A DNA stretch of 13,118 bases from Pedobacter glucosidilyticus. GTDB taxonomy: Bacteria > Bacteroidota > Bacteroidia > Sphingobacteriales > Sphingobacteriaceae. The DNA lies in assembly GCF_002483235.1 (NCBI RefSeq), contig NZ_DLHN01000013.1, positions 1-13,118 on the forward strand, written 5' to 3'. Made by a program: the position numbers and the translations under genes. Position 1 is the first letter of the stretch. The number at the start of each line of letters is the position of its first letter. Below, piece by piece: positions 1 through 8,800 of this stretch. The notes under the pieces were generated by a model that had not been told where the DNA came from, made no database searches, and saw only the letters and a list, made by a program, of their open reading frames with translations.

Positions 1-1
1 T

Positions 2-37
2 GATGTCAATAAAATTGAAGCAGAAGGCGGTCATTAA
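2..37 (+). CDS. C-terminal end of an unidentified rightward gene (partial)
   Basis: Reading frame 2 runs open from the window edge through DVNKIEAEGGH to a TAA stop at 35-37. Eleven residues are too few to name a family. Support for this being a real gene end is positional: a long perfect hairpin followed by a T-run starts 46 bases after the stop and is oriented to end plus-strand transcription. The other two plus frames also close quickly, so this is the best of several short options rather than a proven one. Confidence 0.45.
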   Translation, partial: DVNKIEAEGGH

Positions 38-82
38 TGATTTAAGCCTCCTTTTATATAAATATAGCAGAAAGCTAAACTA

Positions 83-118
83 GAGGAGCGAACTTTCCAA
101 AAAGTTCGCTCCTCTTTT
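83..118 (+). terminator. Strong intrinsic terminator
   Basis: A perfect 14-bp inverted repeat (83-96 with 101-114, arm GAGGAGCGAACTTT) has a four-base loop and is followed directly by TTTT at 115-118. There is no A-run on the 5' side, so it works mainly for plus-strand transcription, closing the gene that ends at 37. Confidence 0.85.
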
Positions 119-454
119 AATACCACCAATTTACAAAAAGCTTAGTTCAATGATGTTATGAATCTTACCTTATGCATTTTGAAATTTTGATATTTGTCGA
201 GCAGTTTAGCATCTGCTCAATGAGAGAGGATTTTGTCAAAAATCATATTTGTCAAATTGAGTGAAGTTGAAGAATCAGAAAAGACTTCGACTCTGCTACC
301 ATTGACGTTTTTTATAATAATTTGATTATCAGAGGTATTTAATTTTACAAACACGTTATTTCATATTGATTTATATGAAATATATTAGACCTCATCCCGA
401 CACAAAATGGTGATTTTAAAAAGTCTCATTCTTAAGTTTAATAGCCCATTAATT
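119..454. other. Intergenic stretch with degenerate repeats, no gene seen
   Basis: About 335 bases lie between the terminator and the end of the radical SAM gene, with no open frame of note on either strand. A small hairpin is at 199-218 (GAGCAG with CTGCTC). Bases 231-290 are a diverged, inverted relative of the repeat at 10213-10374: 239-254 is an exact 16-base reverse-complement match to 10344-10359. Bases 295-394 are one copy of a roughly 100-bp two-hairpin repeat. No convincing terminator for the minus-strand operon was found here. Confidence 0.6.
295..394. repeat. Two-hairpin intergenic repeat, copy 1
   Basis: This 100-base block matches 12789-12889 in the same orientation with about five substitutions and one single-base gap. 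The right-hand hairpin is intact: ATTTCATAT at 358-366 pairs with ATATGAAAT at 373-381. The left-hand hairpin, perfect in copy 2, is damaged here: the arm beginning GACGTTTTTTATAA no longer has a full partner, because the opposing segment reads TTACAAACACGTTA. This copy therefore looks older or decayed. It carries no coding potential. Confidence 0.75.
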
Positions 455-1456
455 TTATAGGTTACTACCAATAACTGGTAGTTTAATAAAGCTGTCTGTA
501 ACAGCTTCATCTGCGGTTTTTGCTCTTAGCTCATCCATGTGATAATGCTTATCAAAAAACTCATCACACCATAAACAAATATTTTGAAGCTTTTTTCCTC
601 TTTCTACGGCATAAGCCTCGCTTACGCCAATACTTTCTCCCATTTTATAAGGTTCGCCGTCATTTAAAGCTTTAAAAATTTCAGATTCTTTTACTTTTAG
701 CAATACATCGGCTATTTTTTCTTTTCTGGCATCGCCTAAAGCTTTTTTTGTGCCAGGACAACATGGGTTTATGGCCCATAGTTGGATGCTCAGTTCCTCA
801 ATCACATCTTGATGACCGCCTAAGAAATTTTTAGCTCCTGATTGTATGTTACAAAAGTTATGTAAATGATTTTGCATCCATAAGTCTTTGGTAAAGGCTC
901 TGCCTCTTGCCCAATTACCACCCAGCCACATTTCCTCGTTTGCTCCAAAATAAGAGTAGGTACGCCAATTGGGGTCAAGTTTAGCTCGCTTTTCTTCGTC
1001 TTTAACACCTACTTTAATATAAGGCATAATATCTACCAAACCTCGGCTATCAAACAACTCTTTTAAGATATTAAGTTTTGCTCCGGCATGCTTATGAAAT
1101 CTGTCTAAACTGGCAATACTAAATCCTTTAACACCTTTCTCCAGCAAAATATCCAGAATTTTACCAGTCATTAAATCACCATTGGTTTGTATGGTAATTT
1201 TTAAATCTTGACCATACTTTGCTATTAAAGTATCAATAATCAGGTAAAGCTGTTTTCTATCTGCTAAGGGCTCGCCGCCACTTAAAATAATTTTACTTAA
1301 TTTTTCTGGCAAATGATGAATAATCTGTAAACACTCCTCATCAGTCATGCGCTTACCTTTAGGCCCAGAATCATTGTAACAATGGTCGCATTCATCATTA
1401 CAAAGCTGGGTAAATACCCAATATATGGTTCCGTAAGTGTTATAATCGTTTCTCAT
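455..1456 (-). CDS. Radical SAM protein with C-terminal auxiliary-cluster cysteines
   Basis: A 333-residue radical SAM enzyme. The cluster-binding motif C19-x3-C23-x2-C26 binds the 4Fe-4S cluster that cleaves S-adenosylmethionine, and SGGEP at 59-63 is the usual SAM-amino-group motif; a TIM-barrel core follows. The C-terminal part carries C202, C232, C233, C294 and C297, a spacing that suggests a Twitch or SPASM-like auxiliary Fe-S domain, as in enzymes that modify peptides or small molecules. It starts 3 bases after the stop of the ABC ATPase gene, so it is the last gene of the transporter operon and probably translationally coupled. The family resembles neither arsenosugar ArsS (which has CxHC followed by HVDAGP) nor MoaA by eye. 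Substrate unknown. The class assignment is firm; the link to transport is inferred from the operon. Confidence 0.9.
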   Translation of the reverse strand: MRNDYNTYGTIYWVFTQLCNDECDHCYNDSGPKGKRMTDEECLQIIHHLPEKLSKIILSGGEPLADRKQLYLIIDTLIAKYGQDLKITIQTNGDLMTGKILDILLEKGVKGFSIASLDRFHKHAGAKLNILKELFDSRGLVDIMPYIKVGVKDEEKRAKLDPNWRTYSYFGANEEMWLGGNWARGRAFTKDLWMQNHLHNFCNIQSGAKNFLGGHQDVIEELSIQLWAINPCCPGTKKALGDARKEKIADVLLKVKESEIFKALNDGEPYKMGESIGVSEAYAVERGKKLQNICLWCDEFFDKHYHMDELRAKTADEAVTDSFIKLPVIGSNL

Positions 1457-1459
1457 AGT

Positions 1460-2176
1460 TTAAAGATTATTCCAAAAGTTGATTTCATTTTGTACCCCAG
1501 TTTTTTCCGAGCGGATAAAACTTTGTTTATCCTTATATACTTCTAATACGCCATTTTCCATATAACAGATTTTATCGCCCATTAATAAAGCTTCTTTTAA
1601 ATCATGCGTTACAAAAAGAGCTGTAATTTGATATTCTTTAGCAATCTTTTTATAAAGCTGCTGCATGTTACTTCTAGTTTCTACATCTAAACTACTAAAT
1701 GGTTCATCTAATAAAATTAAAGGTGGATTAAGAATAAGCGCTCTACCAAAGGCAACACGCTGTTTTTGTCCGCCAGAAAGCTCATGTGGCATCTTTTTAT
1801 CAAAGCCATCTAACTCCAACTGTGAAAGCATATCTTTAACTTTCGTTTTTATGATGTGCTTTTCTGTATTTCTAATTTTTAAACCAAAAGCTATGTTTTC
1901 AAAAACATTCATGTTTGGAAAAAGCAAAGCTTCCTGAAAAAGGTAAACAATTTTACGTTCTTGCGCAGGTAATGCTAAAACGTTCTGACCTTGTAAATTC
2001 ACCATTCCGCCATCGGCTGTTTCTATACCTGCAATAATTTTTAATAAGGTAGATTTACCACAGCCACTTTTACCTAAAACACTTAAAGTTTGATGTGCAT
2101 CTACATCAAAACAAATTTCTTTAAGTACCTGCTGGCTTTTAAACTTTTTACTGATATTTTTTACCTCTAAAAACAT
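1460..2176 (-). CDS. ABC transporter ATP-binding protein (YnjD-like)
   Basis: A 238-residue nucleotide-binding subunit that powers import from the cytoplasmic face. All ABC motifs are visible: Walker A GKSGCGKST at 35-43, Q-loop glutamine 81 in YLFQEALLFP, signature LSGGQKQR at 133-140, Walker B LILLDEP at 153-159 and switch histidine 191. It stops soon after the core and has no room for a C-terminal TOBE regulatory domain, unlike PotA or FbpC proteins. The start codon overlaps the stop of the second permease by one base (TAATG), which argues for coupled translation and equal dosage. The YnjD label rests on the YnjB-type binding protein in the same operon; on its own sequence it could be assigned to several importer ATPases of the iron, thiamine or polyamine type. 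Confidence 0.93.
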   Translation of the reverse strand: MFLEVKNISKKFKSQQVLKEICFDVDAHQTLSVLGKSGCGKSTLLKIIAGIETADGGMVNLQGQNVLALPAQERKIVYLFQEALLFPNMNVFENIAFGLKIRNTEKHIIKTKVKDMLSQLELDGFDKKMPHELSGGQKQRVAFGRALILNPPLILLDEPFSSLDVETRSNMQQLYKKIAKEYQITALFVTHDLKEALLMGDKICYMENGVLEVYKDKQSFIRSEKTGVQNEINFWNNL

Positions 2177-2949
2177 TAGCCTTTTTGTTGAATGATGAAT
2201 CTTTTGTTAAACCACAATAAAATTACAGGAGGTAAAATAAGCAAACAGCAGCTTAATGCAGCATAAAAAATATTAGCCTCGTTTATAAACTGAAAAACAT
2301 GAATGGTTAAAGTACTTATTTTACCATAACCAATAATACTGGTTAAACCATACTCAAACCAAGAAATTAAAAAACATTGGAAAAAGCAAATGACAAGAAA
2401 TGATTTGGCAAGGGGTAAAGTTATGTATAGAAATGCTTGCTTTTGCTTACCTCCTAAAGTGTAAACCAAGTTTTGATAATCTAATACTTTTTGGTTCCAA
2501 AAGCTTAAGAAAAATATAATGCTATAGGGTAAAGCAATAATGAGTTGCGCTAAAACAATTCCATATAAGTTTCCAATCAAACCTAGTTTTATGAAGTAGT
2601 ATTTTAAGCAAATGGCAAAAATTACAGGAGAAAGCGCAAAAGGGAAATAAGTTAAAAAAGTAAGTAATCTCCTTTTTGGATGATAAGCAATATACCTACT
2701 TAGCACAAAACCTAGAATGGTAGCGCTGCCGGCAACAAATAGTGCAATACTTAATGATATAACAAAGCTATTGCTGATCACATGGCCATCACCCAAAATA
2801 ACTGTCCAGTTTTCTAAGGTTAATTTCTCTGGTAACAGTTTTGGGAATACCCACTTTTGCGAAAAAGACAACAAGAAAAGTATTGCAATGGGCAAGGTAA
2901 AAACCAAAGCCAACATCAGTAATATAAAATATTTGATGCTATACTTCAT
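2176..2949 (-). CDS. ABC transporter permease, second subunit (YnjC C-terminal-half-like)
   Basis: A 257-residue integral membrane protein with about six hydrophobic segments. The cytoplasmic EAA-type loop that docks on the ATPase is visible at about 161-180 (LVYTLGGKQKQAFLYITLPL), containing the conserved Gly. Its start lies inside the end of the first permease gene (11-base overlap) and its stop shares a base with the ATPase start. In E. coli YnjC is one long fused permease; here the two halves are separate genes. It is expected to pair with the 284-residue permease to form the channel. Substrate cannot be read from the sequence. Confidence 0.9.
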   Translation of the reverse strand: MKYSIKYFILLMLALVFTLPIAILFLLSFSQKWVFPKLLPEKLTLENWTVILGDGHVISNSFVISLSIALFVAGSATILGFVLSRYIAYHPKRRLLTFLTYFPFALSPVIFAICLKYYFIKLGLIGNLYGIVLAQLIIALPYSIIFFLSFWNQKVLDYQNLVYTLGGKQKQAFLYITLPLAKSFLVICFFQCFLISWFEYGLTSIIGYGKISTLTIHVFQFINEANIFYAALSCCLLILPPVILLWFNKRFIIQQKG

Positions 2950-3793
2950 ACTGGTGTTTTGATTTTTTAAAGGCTATAAACAATAAAAGAAGTACCAAAA
3001 AGGCATAAATAACCGCTATAGCATAGCCTTGTGGAATATCAAGAAGATTAAATTTCTGTAATTTCCTTACGGCTAAAACAGAAATAGTTTCTGGACTAGA
3101 TTTCCCTAATAACAACGGCACTTCATAAGAACCCAACTTAAAAATAAAGTAAATGATGATGCTTGGTAAACTTCTTTTTAGCAGTATAGGGATACTGATT
3201 TTAAAAATGGTTTGTTTTTTACTTGCGCCTAAAGCATAAGCCAACTTCTGATAATCCTCTAGTTTTTCGGCTTGATATAAGCTAGCATATAATAAGATAA
3301 AGAAAGGTAAACTTAAAAAGGTTTGTGTGCTGATGATACCTATATGGTAACTATCATTAACTAAATTTGGAAAATCACTAATCTGATTAATGATACCTAA
3401 CTGGTGGCACAATCTAGCAAGAATGCCTGCATTACTTAAGAACTGAAAGAAGAAAAATGCAGCAACGATAGAAGGGAAAGCCAGGGGCATATAAACCAAA
3501 TAAGAAAATATTCCGCTTTTAAATTTTTTAGGAAAAGCTAATACCACAGCTAAAGAGATAAATATACAAATACTTAAAGAGGCAAAAGCTAACCAACTGG
3601 TATACAAAACAGAAATATAAACTTCTGATGTTGAAAATAGTATTTTCCAATTTTCTAAGGTAAAACCCTTGTTAAGCACACCCACCAAACCAAAACTATA
3701 AGCTATAGCATAACCTAAACCTGCAAGCAAAGGTAATAATGTAAATAGCATCAGTATGCTAAAATTTAATGTCTTATTTAAGGGTTTAAACAT
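2939..3793 (-). CDS. ABC transporter permease, first subunit (YnjC N-terminal-half-like)
   Basis: A 284-residue inner-membrane permease with six or so hydrophobic segments, the first at about 12-32. The EAA loop lies at about 183-202 (KLAYALGASKKQTIFKISIP). The ATG shares a base with the stop of the binding-protein gene (TAATG), and its 3' end overlaps the next permease by 11 bases, so the start is well fixed. It belongs to the binding-protein-dependent permease superfamily and forms a heterodimer with the 257-residue subunit in the likely model. The C-terminus is short and basic (FKKSKH), facing the cytoplasm. Confidence 0.9.
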   Translation of the reverse strand: MFKPLNKTLNFSILMLFTLLPLLAGLGYAIAYSFGLVGVLNKGFTLENWKILFSTSEVYISVLYTSWLAFASLSICIFISLAVVLAFPKKFKSGIFSYLVYMPLAFPSIVAAFFFFQFLSNAGILARLCHQLGIINQISDFPNLVNDSYHIGIISTQTFLSLPFFILLYASLYQAEKLEDYQKLAYALGASKKQTIFKISIPILLKRSLPSIIIYFIFKLGSYEVPLLLGKSSPETISVLAVRKLQKFNLLDIPQGYAIAVIYAFLVLLLLFIAFKKSKHQYEV

Positions 3794-5031
3794 TAAGGTT
3801 TTTCTATTACTTGAGTTCTAAAATCGGCAGCTACATTAATCATGTATTGCGAATGTGTTTCTTTAATAGCCTTTTCTTGTATAGCTTCTTCGCTCATTCC
3901 ATATTTAATTTTTGGAAGTGCTTGATATTGATCTTGCCATTGTTTTTCCAGTTTTTGATAATCAAAAACTGGCATTCCACCAGAGTTATTAATGTCACTT
4001 TTTTTGATTTGTGCTTCTGGTGAGAGCAAAAAATTAATCACCACTAAAGCACCTTCTTTATTTGGTGCGTTGTAAGGAATTCCTAAATAGCTAGTATTGT
4101 GTATACTACCTGCTTTGAAAACGAAAGCTTTAGAAGTAGCAGGGAATAAACCTTCTTTAATACCCTTATCTATAGCTGTAATACCAAAGGAAAAAGCAAA
4201 ATTAAGCTCGCCGGAGCCAAACATTTGCGAAACTGTAACATTGCTAGCTGGGAAAGTTGTGCCATTTTTCCAAAAATATTTCTTGTTTTTATTGATAAAA
4301 TCCCAAAGTTGCGGTGCATATTTATCATATTTTTCCTGACTAAAATCGCCATCTAATTCTTTTATGCCACCAGCAATTTCTACTAACCAGGATTTCAACA
4401 AAGTATAGCCAGAAAAATCTAGCGGGATAGTAAACTTACCTGGATGAGCTTTCCAATAGGCCTCAAAATCTTGCATACTTTGTGGGATATTTTTTACTCT
4501 GGCAGCATCTGTGATACCAATAAAAGAAGCTTTACCCCAAGGTGCTTCATAACCATTGATAGCTTGCTGAAAATCATATTTAATGATAGGATCTTCATAA
4601 TTGATGTATTTAGAGTTGGGGAGTTTATCTGTAAAAGGGCCATATAAACCTTTTATCTGCTGCAATTGATAAAAGGTTTCGCCGTTTATCCAAACCATAT
4701 CTGTTTGTCCTTCTGCTAAGCCCGCTTCTTGCTCCGTCATGATACTATTTACAATTTCATTTCCTTGGCCGGGGATGATTTTTAAAGTAATACCATACCT
4801 TTTTAATACGGTTGGTACCACATATTCATCTATATGTTTATTCGCTTTTTTATCGCCCAGATACTTCATGAAAACAACGGTAGTTCCCTTTGCTTTTTGC
4901 TCTATTTCTTCCCAAGATTGGGTCATCAAGCTATCTTGCTGCGTATTACTTTGATTTTGCTTACAAGCATTTATGATGCTCCCTATAAAAAGGAAGGTCA
5001 ATAAAATGATATTCTTTTTTCTGTTAATCAT
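3793..5031 (-). CDS. YnjB-type substrate-binding lipoprotein of an ABC importer
   Basis: A 412-residue extracytoplasmic binding protein and first gene of the operon. Residues 1-22 are a lipoprotein signal (basic MINRKK, a hydrophobic core, lipobox I-N-A-C23). Residues after C23 (KQNQ) lack the acidic export signal of Bacteroidota surface lipoproteins, so it probably stays in the periplasm. From memory, several segments resemble E. coli YnjB: the WEEIEQKAKGTTVVF start, DMVWINGETF, the PW..A segment and INFLLSPEAQIKKSD near residue 340. YnjBCD is a putative importer whose substrate, sometimes suggested to be thiamine, is not proven. The gene begins only 14 bases from the divergent DUF547 start. 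No riboswitch-sized leader fits in that gap. Confidence 0.88.
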   Translation of the reverse strand: MINRKKNIILLTFLFIGSIINACKQNQSNTQQDSLMTQSWEEIEQKAKGTTVVFMKYLGDKKANKHIDEYVVPTVLKRYGITLKIIPGQGNEIVNSIMTEQEAGLAEGQTDMVWINGETFYQLQQIKGLYGPFTDKLPNSKYINYEDPIIKYDFQQAINGYEAPWGKASFIGITDAARVKNIPQSMQDFEAYWKAHPGKFTIPLDFSGYTLLKSWLVEIAGGIKELDGDFSQEKYDKYAPQLWDFINKNKKYFWKNGTTFPASNVTVSQMFGSGELNFAFSFGITAIDKGIKEGLFPATSKAFVFKAGSIHNTSYLGIPYNAPNKEGALVVINFLLSPEAQIKKSDINNSGGMPVFDYQKLEKQWQDQYQALPKIKYGMSEEAIQEKAIKETHSQYMINVAADFRTQVIEKP

Positions 5032-5045
5032 TCTTTTAAATCTTT

Positions 5046-5801
5046 ATGATGATTTTAGCGTATATATTTATACAAAATTTAATAATAATGGTTGAGGCCG
5101 ATAGCACTACATTTTCTGATAAGGATTTACATCAACACCAAATTTGGAATAATTTGATTAAACAATTTATTACTGATGATGGCTTTGTAGATTATCAAGG
5201 TTTTAAATCTAAGGAACATTTATTAAATCAATATCTTGAAATCATAAGTACTTATCCACCAACAGCAGATTGGACACGCCAAGAGAAAATTGCCTACTGG
5301 ATAAATGCTTACAATGCTTTTACGGTAAAATTAATCATCAATCATTACGGTGTGCAATCTATCAAAGATATTCATCACCAAGTGTATGATTCTCCATGGA
5401 AAATCCCCTTTTTTAAAATAGGTGATGATGCTTTTACTTTAGACAAGATAGAACATGAGATTTTACGTAAAGAAATACAAGAACCTTATATCCATTTTGC
5501 TTTAGTTTGTGCCTCTTTTTCTTGTCCGCATTTTAGAAATGAAGCCTATACTGCTCAACATGTTAAAGAACAACTGGATGATCAGGCCAGAATTTTTATA
5601 AACGATCCTCGTAAAAATAAACTTGATAGCACCCCTTTAGAAGTATCAAGCTTATTTAGTTGGTATTGGGATGATTTTGCTACCCATTTTACTGATGATT
5701 CTTCTTTTATCACTTGGTTAAATAAATACAGTAAACATCCGTTAAATTATCCATCATCCTATACTTTTATGCCTTATAACTGCAGCTTAAATGGTAAGTA
5801 A
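5046..5801 (+). CDS. DUF547 domain-containing protein
   Basis: A 251-residue protein whose residues 75-215 carry the DUF547 hallmarks: KIAYWINAYNAFT at 81-93, the IHFALVCASFSCPHFRNEAY stretch at 149-168, and LDDQARIFIND at 177-187. The end, YNCSLNGK, matches the usual family tail YDWSLN with Trp replaced by Cys. The family's reaction is not known; the conserved Cys and His residues hint at metal or thiol chemistry. Start is uncertain. The first ATG gives a hydrophobic N-terminus (residues 1-16) with no basic residue, a poor signal peptide, and leaves a 14-base gap to the divergent operon. ATG at 5088 (Met15) gives a cytoplasmic protein and a more normal gap. An in-frame stop at 5037-5039 rules out anything longer. 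Confidence 0.88.
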   Translation: MMILAYIFIQNLIIMVEADSTTFSDKDLHQHQIWNNLIKQFITDDGFVDYQGFKSKEHLLNQYLEIISTYPPTADWTRQEKIAYWINAYNAFTVKLIINHYGVQSIKDIHHQVYDSPWKIPFFKIGDDAFTLDKIEHEILRKEIQEPYIHFALVCASFSCPHFRNEAYTAQHVKEQLDDQARIFINDPRKNKLDSTPLEVSSLFSWYWDDFATHFTDDSSFITWLNKYSKHPLNYPSSYTFMPYNCSLNGK

Positions 5802-5835
5802 TCGAGCTTTTACTTTAAAAGTAAAAGCTCGATTA
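5799..5835. terminator. Bidirectional terminator between convergent genes
   Basis: A perfect inverted repeat of 18 bp (5799-5816 with 5818-5835) around one central base. The left arm starts with the TAA stop of the DUF547 gene, and the right arm ends just before the stop of the receptor gene at 5839. It is placed to end transcription from both sides. The T-runs are within the stem, so it may work by structure more than by a U-tract. Confidence 0.8.
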
Positions 5836-5838
5836 TCA

Positions 5839-8800
5839 TTAATAATTTCCAAATATATAGCGCATTCCAAACTGGAACTGGCGAGGTGGCGCAGCAGCTC
5901 TTATGTTAAAATTATTGCTACTTCTTGACCCTGGCTGTACCATATTACTTGCCGCTTTAGTAGCTGCGAAACCGGTTAAATTTTTAGCGTTTAAAAGGTT
6001 ATAAACATCTGCAGAAAATTCTATACCAGCTTTGTTTTTAAGTTTTAAGCGATATTTTGTTGATAAATCAAATGTTGTTGCACTTGGTAATCTATCATTA
6101 TTACGTGTTTCTCCTGGCTGTATATCGGCAGGTAAACCGGCTGGAATTTCTCCGTTACCATTAACATCGGCAACACCACCCCATTGTGATAATATAGCAT
6201 AACGTGTTACGGGTTGTCCACTCTGGTGTAACATAGCAGGTGTAATGGTTAAGTTTTTAACAGGATACCAAGTTACCAAGGCATTCACAACATGTGTTCT
6301 ATCATTATCAGCAAAAGCATATTCGGCAGCCCAATTGTTTCCATCGGCAGCTCTTGAGTTAATACCCTCGGCATCTACTTTAGATTTAGATAAGGAATAA
6401 GAAAGACGGTAAGAAAAATGGTCTGTTGCGCTTTTCTCTTTTTGTAAAACAAAGTTTGCTGCTAGGTATCTAGCCTTACCTTTGGTTTCTGTCATAAACA
6501 CGTCTCTGGCAATACCAGAATAATCTAGACCATTAATTACGGCTACAAACTGCCCACCTACGGTTTTAATAGGTACAGGCCTATCAGCGTTTGCTGCATT
6601 AGCAGATCTAAACTCACCTGTTACAGCAGGACTATATTCTGGTGCAGCATTTAGATTGGTTATCCTGAATAAGTTATTGGTTGCAGAACTTAGCAAATCA
6701 ACATAAAAAATGATGTTTTCATTTACTTTTCTTTGGTAACCAATATTGATTTGGTCTGAGTACGGGTTCTGATACCCGTTTGGATTTTTGATTCTAAAAT
6801 TGGTATTAGATTGGTTTGCCCTTTTGGCTTGTGCTTCCTGTGAGCTCGGACCTTTCAAATAATCAGGATTATTGGCTAGATTATCTAAATCAGCATAAAC
6901 GGCTCTTAAATTACCAGGGTGTGTAATTCTGTCTAAATCTGCATTTGGGTCTAGTTTACCCAGACGTTGCAGCTCTGCCAGTTGTAATTTAAAATTAGGT
7001 GAGTTATTGCTGAACTGTAAATTATCGCTAGTTACCGAGTATTTGATTTTATCGTAAAAACGACCAATACCACCTCTAATGACATTTTTATCATCCAGTT
7101 TGTAATTGAAACTTGTTCTTGGGCCTATGTTATTCCAATCTCCACGAGTACTACCTGCCTTAGAAAGGTTATCATAATCAAACCTCACACCCAAATTAAT
7201 ATCAAGTTTATCATTAAGCTTAAAGTTATCCTCGGCATACAGGTTAAATACGTTTTGGCGGGTACCAAATCTGCTTTGGTCTAAATCTACCTGATAACGT
7301 AATACATCAACATCAGCCGGAATATCATCAATATCTAAAGCCGAGCCTATATTTCTGGCTCTCAAATCTGCCAATTGTTGTGGGTTAAGTCTTACCGTAT
7401 AAAAACCATAAGAGTTACCGGCACCCAACAAAGAAAAATTAGAGGTAGTAAACTCTGTACCAAATAAAAAGTTGTGTTTTCCTGCTTCTAATCTAAATTT
7501 TTGTTGAATCTGGTTGGTGTATTCATCATCATCAAAGATATAATCTATAGAGCCTATGGTGGCTATAGTTCTGCCAGTTAGATCTTGTACAGAAACACCA
7601 GGCTTACCAATATTTGGTCTATCACGATAGTTCCATCTGAAATAGCTGTTTTGGTAGTTGGTTTCTCCTTTTAATCTAGCGCCTAATTGATAACTGTTTT
7701 TTAAGGCTATTAAATAGGTTCTGTTTTTTTGTGTCGATGCTGATGATGGGAAATTGTTACCACCAGTTAAACCTCCACCTTGTTGGTCTACATCAAAACT
7801 ACCATAATTAACTCTTAGGCTGCTTTTAAATTTATCGCTCCAAATTTGATCTATTTTAGTAGATAAATAACTGAAACTATTATTTCCTCTAATCGCTTCA
7901 TTTACACCTAACTCTGGTACGTTTAAAAGATTGTCTTTGATGTCAAAGGTTTGTTCAAAGTTTAGGTAGAAAAAAGTTTTGTCTTTTTTTAGTGCGCCAC
8001 CTAAGCCTACACCCAATTGTTGCCTCTGGAAACCGTCTTTAACAGGGTTTCCGTATAAATCTAAAGAAGCAAAAGCAGAGCGACTATCTACAATAGAACC
8101 GGGTCTGGTTAAATAAAATACTTCGCCTGTAAAATCATTACTACCAGAGCGTGTTTCAACGTTTACAATACCATTACTGGTGTTTCCATATTCTACAGAA
8201 TAGTTATTGGTTAAAACCGTAATGCTTTCTGTAAAGCCAAAAGGGGTGTTAAATTTAGAATTACCTAAAAAGCGTTCGTTATTATCCAAGCCATCAATCA
8301 TATAATTGGTATAAATACCGCTTAATCCGTTTATAGCAATGGTAGGTGCCTCGTTATAACCTAAAGTAGATATGGTTAAATTGGGTAAACGATATAAACT
8401 TTTGGTCACATCCCGGCCTTCTATAGGTAGGTTTTGGATTTCTTTTTTACTGATGTAAGATGATACAGCAGCATCCGTTTTATTTATTTTTAAAGCTTTA
8501 TCAGCAATCACACTTATTTCATTCAATTCCTGAAAATCCTTTTTTCTGGCTATTAAAGTGATGTTGGTTTCTAAAGCGCTATCAACAACTAATGTTCTGC
8601 TTTCTATAGCATAGTTAAGTTTTGATAGGGCTTGTATTTGATACTCGCCCTGTTTTACATTTTTAAACATTACCAAACCATTTTTATTGGTTATTGCTGT
8701 AAAACTAGAGTCGGTAAGTAAATTTGTTAAAGTGATGTTATAGCCAGATAAGGGCTTTTTATCTTCTGTGTTAAGCAAAACGTTTACACTACTTTGTGCA

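Noticed and set aside
1665..4954. Plus-strand and other shadow frames inside the ABC operon
   Set aside because: They overlap genes with full motif support on the minus strand and show no family features or ribosome binding sites of their own.
4980..5090. Thiamine (TPP) riboswitch ahead of the YnjB-type operon
   Set aside because: The gap to the divergent gene is 14-56 bases, too short for the usual aptamer of about 100 bases, and no THI-box-like sequence is visible.
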